In this document: in pieces, positions 48,303 through 57,427 of the stretch
Layout: the number at the start of each line of letters is the position of its first letter
Numbering within the stretch: the stretch's first letter is position 1
Origin: Vibrio sp. 99-8-1
GTDB taxonomy: Bacteria; Pseudomonadota; Gammaproteobacteria; Enterobacterales; Vibrionaceae
Direction: 5' to 3'
NCBI RefSeq assembly: GCF_013114595.1
Contig: NZ_VTXE01000012.1
Location: 62,001-126,000, forward strand
DNA length: 64,000 nucleotides
Program-made: the position numbers and the translations under genes
Notes under the pieces: model-generated
The model's input: only the letters and a program-made list of their open reading frames with translations
The model's database searches: none
What the model was told of the DNA's origin: nothing

Positions 48303-48890
48303 TTATGCTTCTATCCCGATATTGCTGACAGCTTCATCACGGAGTTCTGCTCTTAAGTCTTTGATTAAGTCTATATCGCGCTCTTCGGCTTCGCGTAGTG
48401 GACGATAAATAGCCCATTGTACATCCCATTCAGCACACACAGCTTCGTTATCTTTTTGATTGTCATTATCAATGAGATCACCTGTTTGTGCTTCTTCGAG
48501 CTGTGCCACTGTTACTACAGAAATCTGACTAATTTCTTGCATATTTTCAAATAGATAATCTCTATCTAACAAACCATGCAATAAGGTCGATAATGCAACA
48601 CAAGCATCAATGGCTGGGTAGACACCATAAAAGTCAAATTCATCAGAAACGGGTATTAGCTCTTCGAGTTTCTCTAATTGGCGTTCAAAATTAATTTTCG
48701 CTTTTTTAACGGTAAGCAACTCCCAGATACTATCGAGAATATCTCGGTAAACCCTAGCATCGGCATACTCTGTTGTTTCACAAAACGCTGCATAGTTTGG
48801 GTACATGCGTTCACATAAAGAAACCATAAAAGTAATCTGTTGCCATGGTTCAAATTTTTCAAGGCGAACTTGAATAGGATTCTGTAACAT
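48303..48890 (-). CDS. yjaG: DUF416 protein YjaG
   Basis: A 195-residue cytoplasmic protein of the DUF416 family (LEKFEPWQQITFMVSLCERMYPNYAAFCE, YPAIDACVALSTLLHGLL, EWDVQWAIYRPLREAEERDIDLIKDLR). E. coli YjaG has similar length and sits between nfi and hupA. Here it has moved away from hupA by insertion of the CNNM and transposase genes. Function unknown. Confidence 0.9.
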   Translation of the reverse strand: MLQNPIQVRLEKFEPWQQITFMVSLCERMYPNYAAFCETTEYADARVYRDILDSIWELLTVKKAKINFERQLEKLEELIPVSDEFDFYGVYPAIDACVALSTLLHGLLDRDYLFENMQEISQISVVTVAQLEEAQTGDLIDNDNQKDNEAVCAEWDVQWAIYRPLREAEERDIDLIKDLRAELRDEAVSNIGIEA

Positions 48891-48960
48891 AAGAGCTCTA
48901 ACGTTGAATTTTCAGACAGCAGAAGTGTACTTGATAAAGGGAGAGGGGAAAAGAAAGCAT

Positions 48961-49887
48961 ATGGATAATTTCACCAATAAAGTAAAAATAATTACCGAAT
49001 ACGACCAAGAGTTCCACACCTTGATTTCTCAAGCGGATCTACCTGACTTAGCTATCACCGAGGAAAATAGTGAAGCTAATATTTTACTGGCCTCCCCTCC
49101 TAAAATTGCTTCTATTCTGGACTCTTTCCCACAACTAGAATGGGTTCAATCAATGTACGCGGGAGTTGATGCACTTACTCACTCCTCTCAGGATCCTGAC
49201 TACCTACTCACTAATGTTAAGGGCATCTTTGGCCCTCAGATCGCAGAGTATGTGTTGGGCTATACCATTGAGCATTTTCGTCACTGGGATCTATATCGCC
49301 AACAACAGAGTGAAAAAGTATGGCAACCTCATCGATATCGAACCATAAGCGGAAAACAAATGTTTATTTTTGGGACGGGTTCTATTGGTAATCATCTAGC
49401 CAAGACTGCGGCCGCCTTTGGTGTTCATACTATTGGTGTAAACCGTACAGGAATACCACCAAAGGAATCAGCATTTAACGAAGTCGTTCATATTGAGCAG
49501 GTAAATGAACAACTTAAGCGAGCTGATATTATTGTCTCAACCTTACCTAAAACTACAGCTACAACAGGGCTATTTAATCAGTCTCTCTTTGAAAACTGTA
49601 CCAAAGCACTGTTCTTCAATGTTGGTCGAGGCGATGCTGTGGTCACAGAAGATCTCCTCGCGGCACTAGATAATGGGGCAATTCAACATGCCTATTTGGA
49701 TGTTTTCATAAATGAACCTATCTCACAACAATGTCCTTATTGGCACCACCCATCCGTCACTGTCACGCCACATATCGCTGCCAACAGTTTTCCCGAGTTG
49801 GTGTTTGAAATATTTATACAAAATTACTTGCTATGGCGGGATGGTTTTCAGCTTAACAACCGAATCGACTTCGACAAAGGATATTAA
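48961..49887 (+). CDS. D-2-hydroxyacid dehydrogenase
   Basis: A 308-residue cytoplasmic NAD(P)-dependent oxidoreductase of the GhrA/D-isomer-specific hydroxyacid dehydrogenase family. The nucleotide-binding motif is FGTGSIGNHLAK near 138. The catalytic residues are the arginine in NVGRGDAVV near 226, a glutamate in DVFINEP near 255 and a histidine in TPHIAANS near 277. A strong GAGAGGGGAA precedes ATG 48961, so the TTG at 48904 is not used. It lies between yjaG and the pilus island. The substrate (glyoxylate, hydroxypyruvate or a keto acid) is unknown. Confidence 0.88.
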   Translation: MDNFTNKVKIITEYDQEFHTLISQADLPDLAITEENSEANILLASPPKIASILDSFPQLEWVQSMYAGVDALTHSSQDPDYLLTNVKGIFGPQIAEYVLGYTIEHFRHWDLYRQQQSEKVWQPHRYRTISGKQMFIFGTGSIGNHLAKTAAAFGVHTIGVNRTGIPPKESAFNEVVHIEQVNEQLKRADIIVSTLPKTTATTGLFNQSLFENCTKALFFNVGRGDAVVTEDLLAALDNGAIQHAYLDVFINEPISQQCPYWHHPSVTVTPHIAANSFPELVFEIFIQNYLLWRDGFQLNNRIDFDKGY

Positions 49888-49935
49888 TTAACGTCGAATG
49901 AATGTTTTCCGAATAAAATTTAACTCATGAGATAC

Positions 49936-50083
49936 GGTGTGTGTCCTTTATAAATTCTTTATAAATTGAGGCGTGTGTCCTTGATAAATTGTCGATAATT
50001 CAGTTCGATAGCAAAAATTTTTTGAGTGGCTCGGGTGTGTGACCTTAATAGGAAACTTTTACTTAGTTAGGTGTGTGTCCTTA
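49936..50083 (+). repeat. Four REP-like GTGTGTGTCC copies at the right end of the pilus operon
   Basis: Copies at 49936-49948, 49970-49980, 50034-50045 (with gacc instead of gtcc) and 50069-50083. They have A+T-rich spacers and lie in the 205-base gap before the convergently transcribed operon end. Another copy (58938) lies just beyond the other end of the operon. Confidence 0.8.
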
Positions 50084-50092
50084 TAGTAAGAG

Positions 50093-50977
50093 CTAGCCTG
50101 CGATGATGTCTGCGGTGCAAACGGTGGGGTAATTGACACCATAATGAGATGGTCGGGTTTCTACCTGGTTGCCGACTCGTGTCACTACAATTTGCTCGTT
50201 CAGCCACAATGGTGAAGCGATGCTGCCTTTCAGTTCATTGATGAAAAAATCGGAAGAGAGAAGCGCCACATACTCTTGTTGATTGGCAATACGACTTTTG
50301 TCGGAAAGGCTACCGCAGAACCATTTGGCTCGTTCAAAACTCAGTTTAGAGAGTGTCTCCAAACTCGACATAGGCAAGTAAAAGTGTCGCTCGCCTGACG
50401 AACCCACGCCTTTAAACCACACTTTTTTGTTTTGATTATTCGCGACTGAGGGCGATACTGCTGCTGTTTTTTGTTCTGCTACCGCTTTTGCTTTTGCCAG
50501 TGAAGTATCATCTTTTTGGGGCTGTGTCGTTGGGTGATTCACTTCATCTATATTATTTTTGAAAATAAAGGGAAGCCACTTTATCAGTGAGTCCTGATAG
50601 CCCAGCTTTCTTAATTGCGTTTTATACTGAGACCTGTACTTAGGTTGTATAGGCCCAGCAAAGAGCCTATAACCTCCTTTTATAGATTGCATTGCTACAT
50701 TTATGTCTGTCTTTGTTTTTACTCTAGTCAACTCTTCAATGGCTACATCGAACGAACTGTCAACAAACTTAAATTGAAGTACTATGGATGTGGAGCCTGA
50801 AGGTCTTCTTAGATCTATATTGCATTCGTCAGAAAAGACCATCACACCATTTCTTTGAAAAACAGTGCACGAATTAGCAACTACTACAGGTAAGTACCCC
50901 CACGAAATCAGAATGACACCTATCACAAGCCACCAGCGACTGTTTGCGAGATACTTATGCATTGTTTTTTTCAACAT
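50093..50977 (-). CDS. Membrane-anchored SPOR-like protein, last gene of the pilus operon
   Basis: A 294-residue protein. One N-terminal hydrophobic segment (about 15-34, WWLVIGVILISWGYLPVVVA) acts as signal anchor. A segment near residues 95-135 (SIKGGYRLFAGPIQPKYRSQYKTQLRKLGY) resembles a SPOR fold, which binds peptidoglycan. A linker of about 40 residues follows. The C-terminal part (about 185-294) has paired cysteines and the pattern AKWFCGSL ... SRIANQQEYVALLS ... YPTVC, similar in layout to the end of the lipoprotein at 8592-9611. It begins ten bases after the adhesin stop. I do not recognise a named family for the whole protein. Confidence 0.65.
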   Translation of the reverse strand: MLKKTMHKYLANSRWWLVIGVILISWGYLPVVVANSCTVFQRNGVMVFSDECNIDLRRPSGSTSIVLQFKFVDSSFDVAIEELTRVKTKTDINVAMQSIKGGYRLFAGPIQPKYRSQYKTQLRKLGYQDSLIKWLPFIFKNNIDEVNHPTTQPQKDDTSLAKAKAVAEQKTAAVSPSVANNQNKKVWFKGVGSSGERHFYLPMSSLETLSKLSFERAKWFCGSLSDKSRIANQQEYVALLSSDFFINELKGSIASPLWLNEQIVVTRVGNQVETRPSHYGVNYPTVCTADIIAG

Positions 50978-50987
50978 TTGCTATCGC

Positions 50988-52577
50988 TTACTGCAAAGCA
51001 AGAATAATTTCTAATTGAGCATTAACAGATCCAGCAATAACAGATTGGCTAGCTATTCTTTTTAGTTCTGCAGAAAACTTACCGCTGTACATTTTAATGC
51101 CGTCAGAAGTGGTTCCATTAGGGCTAGGTAATAGATCCCGATAACCATACCAGCCTTTATTGTTACCACCGCCTATACTATTGTCTGCGAGAAGGTTTAA
51201 ATAATTAGACGACCCGATTTTTTTTACTTGAATTCCGACCCCTTGCGCGACACCCGAACGACCATATTCATTATCCAGTAGATAAGTTAATCCTCCTCCT
51301 GAGGTTTTCAAACCCAGTTGTTGAGCTTTTCTTGTTGCGGTATCACCTTTTACCAATAACCCCATCGCGACTTGATTACTCATAGTTCCTGAACCACCTA
51401 CGTTATCAGCACAGGCCACGGTAATACTAAAATCTTTTTCCCTAACCGCACCGTCTCGTAACTCAACCGCACCAATCGAACCAAAGTCCACCGTCTTGGT
51501 ATAGTCGGTAATGCGGCAACTATTAATACGAGTAATATTGACAGTTGGTCGCCATACCATTGGGTAATTTAGGTAGTGCGAATTACTTTTCGCGATGACA
51601 CCCTTACCAGATAGATCTGAAAAATCAGCTTTTGCTCCTACCCTTTTATTGGCATAGCCATCTCTTGAGCCATTAAAAAGCGGGCGTCCAGGATTACCAT
51701 GGCTGTCATTTTGAAAAAGCGTGTAAGCGATAGGCTGTCGATTATTAACACCTGTGTAGGTGAAACTCTCACTGGTAATTGCATTCTTATCGGGGTTATT
51801 AACGCGAATAAATTCGATGGTAACGCCACTAAAAGCCGATGCTGGAGTAAACACACGGCTCCACGCATCTTGAGTGGCATAACAACTTTTTTTAGCGTAT
51901 GTATTTATAATTGGAAAAAAAGATCTGGCACAAACAAGATCACTTTTTGCTAGTGATCGTTTCTGCCATGTGTGTCTATAAGGCTTACCATCCTTACTGT
52001 TTACCACTCTAATTCCTAGATATTTATAGCGGGTGTAATATACCCCATCCAGTCCTCCTGCTTGACTGCGAGGTACAGGTTTAACAAACGTTGTACCTGT
52101 CCACCCCGTATTAAGCGCATAGTATTCATACAGGCTTGGCCATTTCCAGATACCAGATAAGGTGTGAGCAGTTCGGCATTCAAATAACAGGTGTTTACTG
52201 TTGTAACCAAAATCTCTCACCGTCCCACCCCACGCTTTGTCAAACCCTTTCCCTTGGGTATAACTGAGATTAATACGGCCAATTACGCTCCCTATTCTTT
52301 GGAAATTTTCATTAAGGTTTACCGTGATTGATGTAGAAGCGGGATAATGAGCACCCGCTGTTGCCCCACGTCCTCTAGCTGGCGCTCTATATCCGTATGT
52401 AGTACCGAGATCTCCACCAGGATTGATCGCATAGTTAACGTCAAGGGCGCTCTCTACAGGCAAAGTAATAGAAAAAATATTTGACTCGGATATCCTATAA
52501 CCACAACGTGCAAGTGCTTCTTTTGGCAGCAAAAGTAAGCTCGCAATGATCATCAAGTATGTAAGATGGTTTTTCAT
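50988..52577 (-). CDS. Two-domain fimbrial tip adhesin
   Basis: A 529-residue secreted protein. The signal peptide MKNHLTYLMIIASLLLLPKEALA precedes an N-terminal receptor-binding-like region with several cysteine pairs (to about 345). The C-terminal pilin domain spans about 350-529, with the cysteine in INSCRITDYTKTVDFGSIG, VACADN, and the final strand GSVNAQLEIILAL with the hydrophobic pattern that chaperones bind. This two-domain layout is that of FimH/PapG-type tip adhesins. The N-terminal half is not one I recognise, so the ligand is unknown. It follows the second chaperone gene by 84 bases. Confidence 0.8.
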   Translation of the reverse strand: MKNHLTYLMIIASLLLLPKEALARCGYRISESNIFSITLPVESALDVNYAINPGGDLGTTYGYRAPARGRGATAGAHYPASTSITVNLNENFQRIGSVIGRINLSYTQGKGFDKAWGGTVRDFGYNSKHLLFECRTAHTLSGIWKWPSLYEYYALNTGWTGTTFVKPVPRSQAGGLDGVYYTRYKYLGIRVVNSKDGKPYRHTWQKRSLAKSDLVCARSFFPIINTYAKKSCYATQDAWSRVFTPASAFSGVTIEFIRVNNPDKNAITSESFTYTGVNNRQPIAYTLFQNDSHGNPGRPLFNGSRDGYANKRVGAKADFSDLSGKGVIAKSNSHYLNYPMVWRPTVNITRINSCRITDYTKTVDFGSIGAVELRDGAVREKDFSITVACADNVGGSGTMSNQVAMGLLVKGDTATRKAQQLGLKTSGGGLTYLLDNEYGRSGVAQGVGIQVKKIGSSNYLNLLADNSIGGGNNKGWYGYRDLLPSPNGTTSDGIKMYSGKFSAELKRIASQSVIAGSVNAQLEIILALQ

Positions 52578-52660
52578 AGATATACTCTAATTAATTAGTC
52601 AGATAACCTTACTGTGATAAAAAATCTTGGCTGGTTATCGAGTGACTGATGACTGATTGT

Positions 52661-53419
52661 TCAGTTAATAACCTGTTGGTACTGCCAGCTATTGCCATTA
52701 TCGTTGATAATGGCGTAACTCACTTTGCTCACATCCAACGGCACATCGGGCACGGCTATCTGTTCCCCAGGGGCAATAAAAGGAGCAACCACTTCTTTGC
52801 CATCTAAAGCTAAATACGAAAAAGTGATGTACCACTGAGTTGGATTACTGATCAACAAGTCATATTGTGTTTTTTTGTTACTCAAATCAGCGTTAGCGCT
52901 AGGAGAGATGGCAAACAACAGTTTTTCTGCCGAAGCTTTTTCAAGTTTCTCAACGCCGTCTGGACGTACCAACAATTTGACCCTTAGCCTCAATGGAAGC
53001 TGTAAGCGATCTTGCGAGCTATCATTATCATTAAACAGCGACTGAGGAACCTGATAAATATTGATCCAATAAAGTTGTTCGTTATGATTTTTTGCCAACT
53101 GGCTTCGATCTACAATCGCACGTACACTACGAATTTCTCCCGGTTGCAAGCGAAAAATTGGTGGTTGTAGAAATACTGGGGTTTTCACCAAAGATGGAGA
53201 GGCGGTAACATCGCCATAGTCGGTCCATAACTGAACAACCACTTCATCTTCTCCTTCGTTGACCAAACGGAAACTATTCTGTTTTTGCTCGTTATTTATA
53301 ACCACTCTTGTACGCTCAATATTCACGGCAGCGTGTACATTTGTTGCAAATAGATACACAGCAACCAACGCCATCGCACGAACCGTTCTTAACGCTTTCC
53401 TACACCAACTTAGCTGCAT
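52661..53419 (-). CDS. Periplasmic pilus chaperone (second)
   Basis: A 252-residue PapD-like chaperone. It begins MQLSWCRKALRTVRAMALVAVYLFATNVHA, a signal peptide. The first Ig-like domain has NIERTRVVIN near 33 with the conserved arginine and RLRVKLLVRP with the conserved lysine. It is more diverged from PapD than the chaperone at 55907 and may serve the adhesin gene that follows it. It overlaps the end of the usher gene by ten bases and has GGAAG before ATG 53419. A start at 53482 would remove the signal from the N terminus and is unlikely. Confidence 0.85.
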   Translation of the reverse strand: MQLSWCRKALRTVRAMALVAVYLFATNVHAAVNIERTRVVINNEQKQNSFRLVNEGEDEVVVQLWTDYGDVTASPSLVKTPVFLQPPIFRLQPGEIRSVRAIVDRSQLAKNHNEQLYWINIYQVPQSLFNDNDSSQDRLQLPLRLRVKLLVRPDGVEKLEKASAEKLLFAISPSANADLSNKKTQYDLLISNPTQWYITFSYLALDGKEVVAPFIAPGEQIAVPDVPLDVSKVSYAIINDNGNSWQYQQVIN

Positions 53420-55923
53420 ATCGCTTCCATTTTCGAAATAGGAGAAGAATCCTCGGCGACTTGCTCTACCGTAATGGAACACTGCTCACTTTGCGCTTTC
53501 CCCCAGCGCAGTTTTAACTGGGTATCTTGAGGTTCTAATCGGGCATATATCACACCAGCCTGACCCACGATTCCAATACGGCGGTTATCAACTGTTATTA
53601 CGTCACTGCCTAGCGGTGGCACCCCACCCTCGCTGAGTTTGGTATCGATTAAGTATGCTCTACCTTTTCTGGTATTAAATTTCACTTTTACAATGGCACC
53701 AGAGTAAGGCACTACTTTTTTGTGAGTACGAGTTAACTCCACATCCTCTTCTAGTTCAGTAGTATCGAGATCTATGTCATTGAAACGATAAGGGCTTAAC
53801 GAAGGATGAATAGCATAACCAAATGAGTCCACTTTGCTGTCACTCCAGCCAGATATGGCCGCCCCTTCTGCTCCACTTGCTTCAACTAAGGCAAAGCTAT
53901 CTCCAACATAAGGTCCAACCGTCACTCCTCCGCTATGCAATAGTACTGTACCATCCAAAACGGTAGAAAAATTCCCAGACGCGTTTAAGCCACCGTTTGA
54001 GTAAGAAGCCGATACTCCTCCGATTGGGGTCTGTTGGGTAGCCGATACACTATAAAAGGAGCCTGAGTCGTTATGTGAGCCCATTAATGAGTAACTAAAA
54101 TCGTCTCCGATTGAGTTACTGTAACTAGCGGTTGAGCTTCCATTGTCACCCACATTATTTGTTACGGTATGACCCAAGTTAAACAAGCCGCCCCCCAAAG
54201 GAACACTTAGCCCTAATGAGACAACCGTCTGATAGCGGTTTCCACTCGAGACATTGCTCTCTCCTGAGTATCGGGATATTTTTTGTCGGTCGACGTTAAC
54301 GTTGTAAGAGACACCCCAAAGGGTGTGACTATATCGTGCAGAATAGTTATAGGATGTCGGTCTATTCTGATAATAATCAGACATTTGAGCAGAGAGGCCT
54401 ATCTGTCCATAATCCCCCAGACTTTGATTTAACAGTATATTAAAATGGTTACGTTGATTGAGCGTACTTGAGTCATAACTTCCATCACTAACTTGACGTA
54501 AACCAAATACATTCTCTAACGTTCGGTACCCCTTGGTGGAGTTTCTCATCGCCACCATAGTAATGTTAAAACCGGAATCAAATGAACGGCCATAATTTAG
54601 TTCAGTTTGCCAACCTTGATAACCCGCTTGATTCGCATCTATGCGAGTATGAGAATAGGTAGCATTGAAGCCAAACGCCCCATACGAAGAGGAGAATACA
54701 CCACCCAATAGATACGCTTGATATCGGTCTGCAAATCGAAAGCCGTAGTTTGTGGTAATCACGTTGCTATAACCCTGTTTGAAAGTGCCTTCCAAAAATA
54801 GAGCATTAACGTCACCAAAATCTCGCGCCTCACCGATAACAAAGTTATATTCCGTATTACCAAATCGCAATGAATCAGGCAGTACGCTATAAGGCACGGT
54901 AGATGTTTTTATTGAACCATCCGCTTCATAAACATTAACCGTTAAATCCCCCTGCTGTGGAATACTTAACAGGTCATCAATTAAAAATGGGCCAGGAGGA
55001 ACAGAAACTTCGTATATGGTGTTGTCACCCTGCTTAATCTCTACTCGGGCATTACTTAATGCAACTCCCGTTACTCTAGGCGCGTATCCTTTGCGAGAAC
55101 TCGACCACATACGAGTATCAGTGGCCCAATTAAGTCCTGTATAACTTAAGCTGCCAAACAGACCTCCAGCAGTGAAATTTTCTCCGGCAGTAAAAAGGCT
55201 TTCATAGCGAGCAACAGGAACCTGAAAATAGGAGCGATAAGATTGATATTCGGAACCATTGCCACTGTCAAAGTCATGCCTAAAATAACCGTTATGACGA
55301 AATTGAACTAAACCAATATTGACTCCCGCATAAATACTGCCTGAGAGCTGATTATAGTCATCCTGATCTTTATAGGCTTGATAGCTGTATGACGTTCGAT
55401 GTTTTACATAAGCGGCCGTTATCCCTTCATCCCACAACTCTTTAGCAACACCATCCCCAGCACTCTTTTTCAACATGATTTGCGGCATGGTAATATCGAG
55501 TTGCAGTTCACTCTTGTTATAGTGCCAACGACTATATTCAGAGATATCTGATAGCAAGTAGCAGTTCTGTTCGGTTTTTGCTAGCGGTACGTCAACTAAG
55601 TTTAATTGCTGAAACTGCTCTTGGCTCAGGCAAGGCTCTGCTTTGTCGGTATTGTTATTCTTTACAAACCGCACCTCAGTGTCTCGGTTATTGAGCTTGC
55701 CATTTAGATAGACATCGAGAATATGAAGGTTATTTAGTAAGTCCCCCTGATCAAGCTCATCTCCAGACAGCAGTGCAGAAACATCCACATTGCCATAAAA
55801 AAGATTGCGATTTACCTCAGCTCCATCACTGGTCATTGCTGTTGTTTGAGCGGAACACAGCAAGAGAACCACTATGCTAACAAACCTAGACATGGTCATG
55901 TTATTTTTATAAATCAACATCAT
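53410..55923 (-). CDS. Outer membrane usher protein
   Basis: An 837-residue outer-membrane usher that exports and orders pilin subunits. The signal peptide is SIVVLLLCSAQTTA. The N-terminal domain (about 30-130) begins NRNLFYGNVDVSALL, the barrel/plug region includes FTAGENFTAGGLFGSLSYTG and PGPFLIDDL, and the C-terminal domains hold the conserved cysteine pair (EQCSIT ... EAICS). I chose ATG 55923, overlapping the chaperone stop, because GGAAG lies six bases upstream. 55953, 55899 or 55893 are alternatives. Confidence 0.9.
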   Translation of the reverse strand: MMLIYKNNMTMSRFVSIVVLLLCSAQTTAMTSDGAEVNRNLFYGNVDVSALLSGDELDQGDLLNNLHILDVYLNGKLNNRDTEVRFVKNNNTDKAEPCLSQEQFQQLNLVDVPLAKTEQNCYLLSDISEYSRWHYNKSELQLDITMPQIMLKKSAGDGVAKELWDEGITAAYVKHRTSYSYQAYKDQDDYNQLSGSIYAGVNIGLVQFRHNGYFRHDFDSGNGSEYQSYRSYFQVPVARYESLFTAGENFTAGGLFGSLSYTGLNWATDTRMWSSSRKGYAPRVTGVALSNARVEIKQGDNTIYEVSVPPGPFLIDDLLSIPQQGDLTVNVYEADGSIKTSTVPYSVLPDSLRFGNTEYNFVIGEARDFGDVNALFLEGTFKQGYSNVITTNYGFRFADRYQAYLLGGVFSSSYGAFGFNATYSHTRIDANQAGYQGWQTELNYGRSFDSGFNITMVAMRNSTKGYRTLENVFGLRQVSDGSYDSSTLNQRNHFNILLNQSLGDYGQIGLSAQMSDYYQNRPTSYNYSARYSHTLWGVSYNVNVDRQKISRYSGESNVSSGNRYQTVVSLGLSVPLGGGLFNLGHTVTNNVGDNGSSTASYSNSIGDDFSYSLMGSHNDSGSFYSVSATQQTPIGGVSASYSNGGLNASGNFSTVLDGTVLLHSGGVTVGPYVGDSFALVEASGAEGAAISGWSDSKVDSFGYAIHPSLSPYRFNDIDLDTTELEEDVELTRTHKKVVPYSGAIVKVKFNTRKGRAYLIDTKLSEGGVPPLGSDVITVDNRRIGIVGQAGVIYARLEPQDTQLKLRWGKAQSEQCSITVEQVAEDSSPISKMEAICS

Positions 55924-56638
55924 AGTGTTCTTCCAAGCTCGCACCAAAATCATTGATTAAATAGATGGATAGCTGAGCAGTGTCAGTAGATGTGCTGGGT
56001 TCTATATCAGAAAAAACAAAGTCATGAGTAGAATAAGGGGCGATCATGGTACTTTCGGCAAAATAGTCACGCTCTGCTATCTGCAACTTAGCCTCACCCG
56101 ACATAGAAAGGTAATAAGGACTATTGTTGCTATAACGCAATATCAGATTCTTGCCATTTCTAATGGTTTGCAAAACAGCATCACGAGCTATTTTCCTCGT
56201 CTGCTTTTGTACCGCTTCTGGGCGGTAAAACAGTTTAAGTTGATGTCGTACAGTCAGTTGCAGCTTATTGCCATCACTATTATCCATTACAGCTTCACTG
56301 TATGGCACTTCTAGGAAGTTAAAATAGAAAATAGACTCTCTGTCTTGAGGTAAAATCTGTTGATGGGTGAAGGATATTTTAAATTTTTGTTTTTGATTAC
56401 CTACTAATTTCGCGATTGGTGGTGTAACAACAAAAGGCACTTTATCAGCACTTGTTTGATCGTCTGAAAACTGACTTACCCATGATTGAACAATAAAGGT
56501 CGCTTCTCCTAAGTTCCTTAACTCTACGTTTACTCCCTTGCTTGCTTCAGGGTAAACAATGCGCGTCCCTAGCATGGACACTCCCGCCTGCAAGCATGGT
56601 GTTACCAACAATAACATCAAAGAAATAAGCTTTTTCAC
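55907..56638 (-). CDS. Periplasmic pilus chaperone (first)
   Basis: A 243-residue PapD-like chaperone with signal peptide MKKLISLMLLLVTPCLQA. The conserved arginine is in LGTRIVYPEASKGVNVELRN, LPQDRESIFYFNFLEVP is the classic signature near 98-114, and the lysine is in QLKLFYRP. It has the short F1-G1 loop of the common FGS type. It caps the pilin and passes it to the usher encoded next. Its stop overlaps the usher start, so the two are coupled. Confidence 0.9.
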   Translation of the reverse strand: MKKLISLMLLLVTPCLQAGVSMLGTRIVYPEASKGVNVELRNLGEATFIVQSWVSQFSDDQTSADKVPFVVTPPIAKLVGNQKQKFKISFTHQQILPQDRESIFYFNFLEVPYSEAVMDNSDGNKLQLTVRHQLKLFYRPEAVQKQTRKIARDAVLQTIRNGKNLILRYSNNSPYYLSMSGEAKLQIAERDYFAESTMIAPYSTHDFVFSDIEPSTSTDTAQLSIYLINDFGASLEEHYDVDL

Positions 56639-56730
56639 TGTTTACCTTCCAATTACCAACCAGCTACAGATAAGACGTTGAGCACGACTTCTCATTGATC
56701 TTTATCCATAACAATAAACACATAGAAGAA

Positions 56731-56759
56731 TAAGGCCCTGCATCGGTCACAAGGCCTTA
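56731..56759 (-). terminator. Stem-loop between pilin and chaperone genes
   Basis: A 7-bp stem (taaggcc with ggcctta) with a 15-base loop lies just after the pilin stop on the minus strand. It is followed by the moderately T-rich TTCTTCTATG, so it is likely a partial terminator or mRNA stabiliser that favours pilin over chaperone and usher. Confidence 0.5.
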
Positions 56760-56765
56760 CTAGAG

Positions 56766-57329
56766 TTAGTTGTATTTAATTGCATACTGCAATGATGAAC
56801 TAATACTTCCCGTCGTGACACTGGTGGCAGTTGCTACATACTCAACTCCATACGTCGCTGATGCTGTAGTTTTGTTAGCAGCTATAGTAAGGTCGTTCCC
56901 TACATACTCACCTGTTGGTGCAAAGTTTATAGGTGTACCATTAGGAGCAACCAACTGGATCTCCACCCCTTCAGCTTTATTGGCTGGTGCGAGATTCCCT
57001 AAGTGACCGCGAGAGCTAACGCCCCCATTTGGCACAAATCGAGTTTTAAGAGTTCGAGCCGATGTTTGTGTGGGGCAATCTGAAAGTTGAACATTGAATT
57101 CTTTTCGCTCAACTGTTTTACCAACCGAAATTGCAGGAGGAGTCCCTACTTGAAACGCTTTTAGACTAACCGTTGGTAACACAATTAATCCACCATCCTT
57201 CCCATCGATTTTTACCGTACAAGTTTCGGGAGCCACCTCTCCCTTAAAATCAATAGTATTGGATGCACTTGCGGTTGAGCAGAGCATTAAAGCCGCACTG
57301 CAAAGCATGATTTTATTTAGTTTGTTCAT
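56766..57329 (-). CDS. Major fimbrial subunit (type 1 pilin-like)
   Basis: A 187-residue secreted pilin. Signal peptide MNKLNKIMLCSAALMLCSTASA, then the FimA-like domain NTIDFKGEVAPETCTVKIDG, with the disulfide cysteines at about 36 and 85 (QLSDCPTQ), and the C-terminal beta strand SLQYAIKYN with the alternating pattern used for donor-strand exchange. It is the second gene of the operon, 98 bases after the OmpA-like gene and followed by a stem-loop, as expected for the most abundant subunit. Confidence 0.9.
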   Translation of the reverse strand: MNKLNKIMLCSAALMLCSTASASNTIDFKGEVAPETCTVKIDGKDGGLIVLPTVSLKAFQVGTPPAISVGKTVERKEFNVQLSDCPTQTSARTLKTRFVPNGGVSSRGHLGNLAPANKAEGVEIQLVAPNGTPINFAPTGEYVGNDLTIAANKTTASATYGVEYVATATSVTTGSISSSLQYAIKYN

Positions 57330-57427
57330 TTTCTATCCTATTTATACGTTGTAAGTTAAAGGTTTTATCAAAAAATTACTCTATTAAACAATTAGTTATA
57401 TAACTCTCTCTTCATTCCCTCCCTAAA

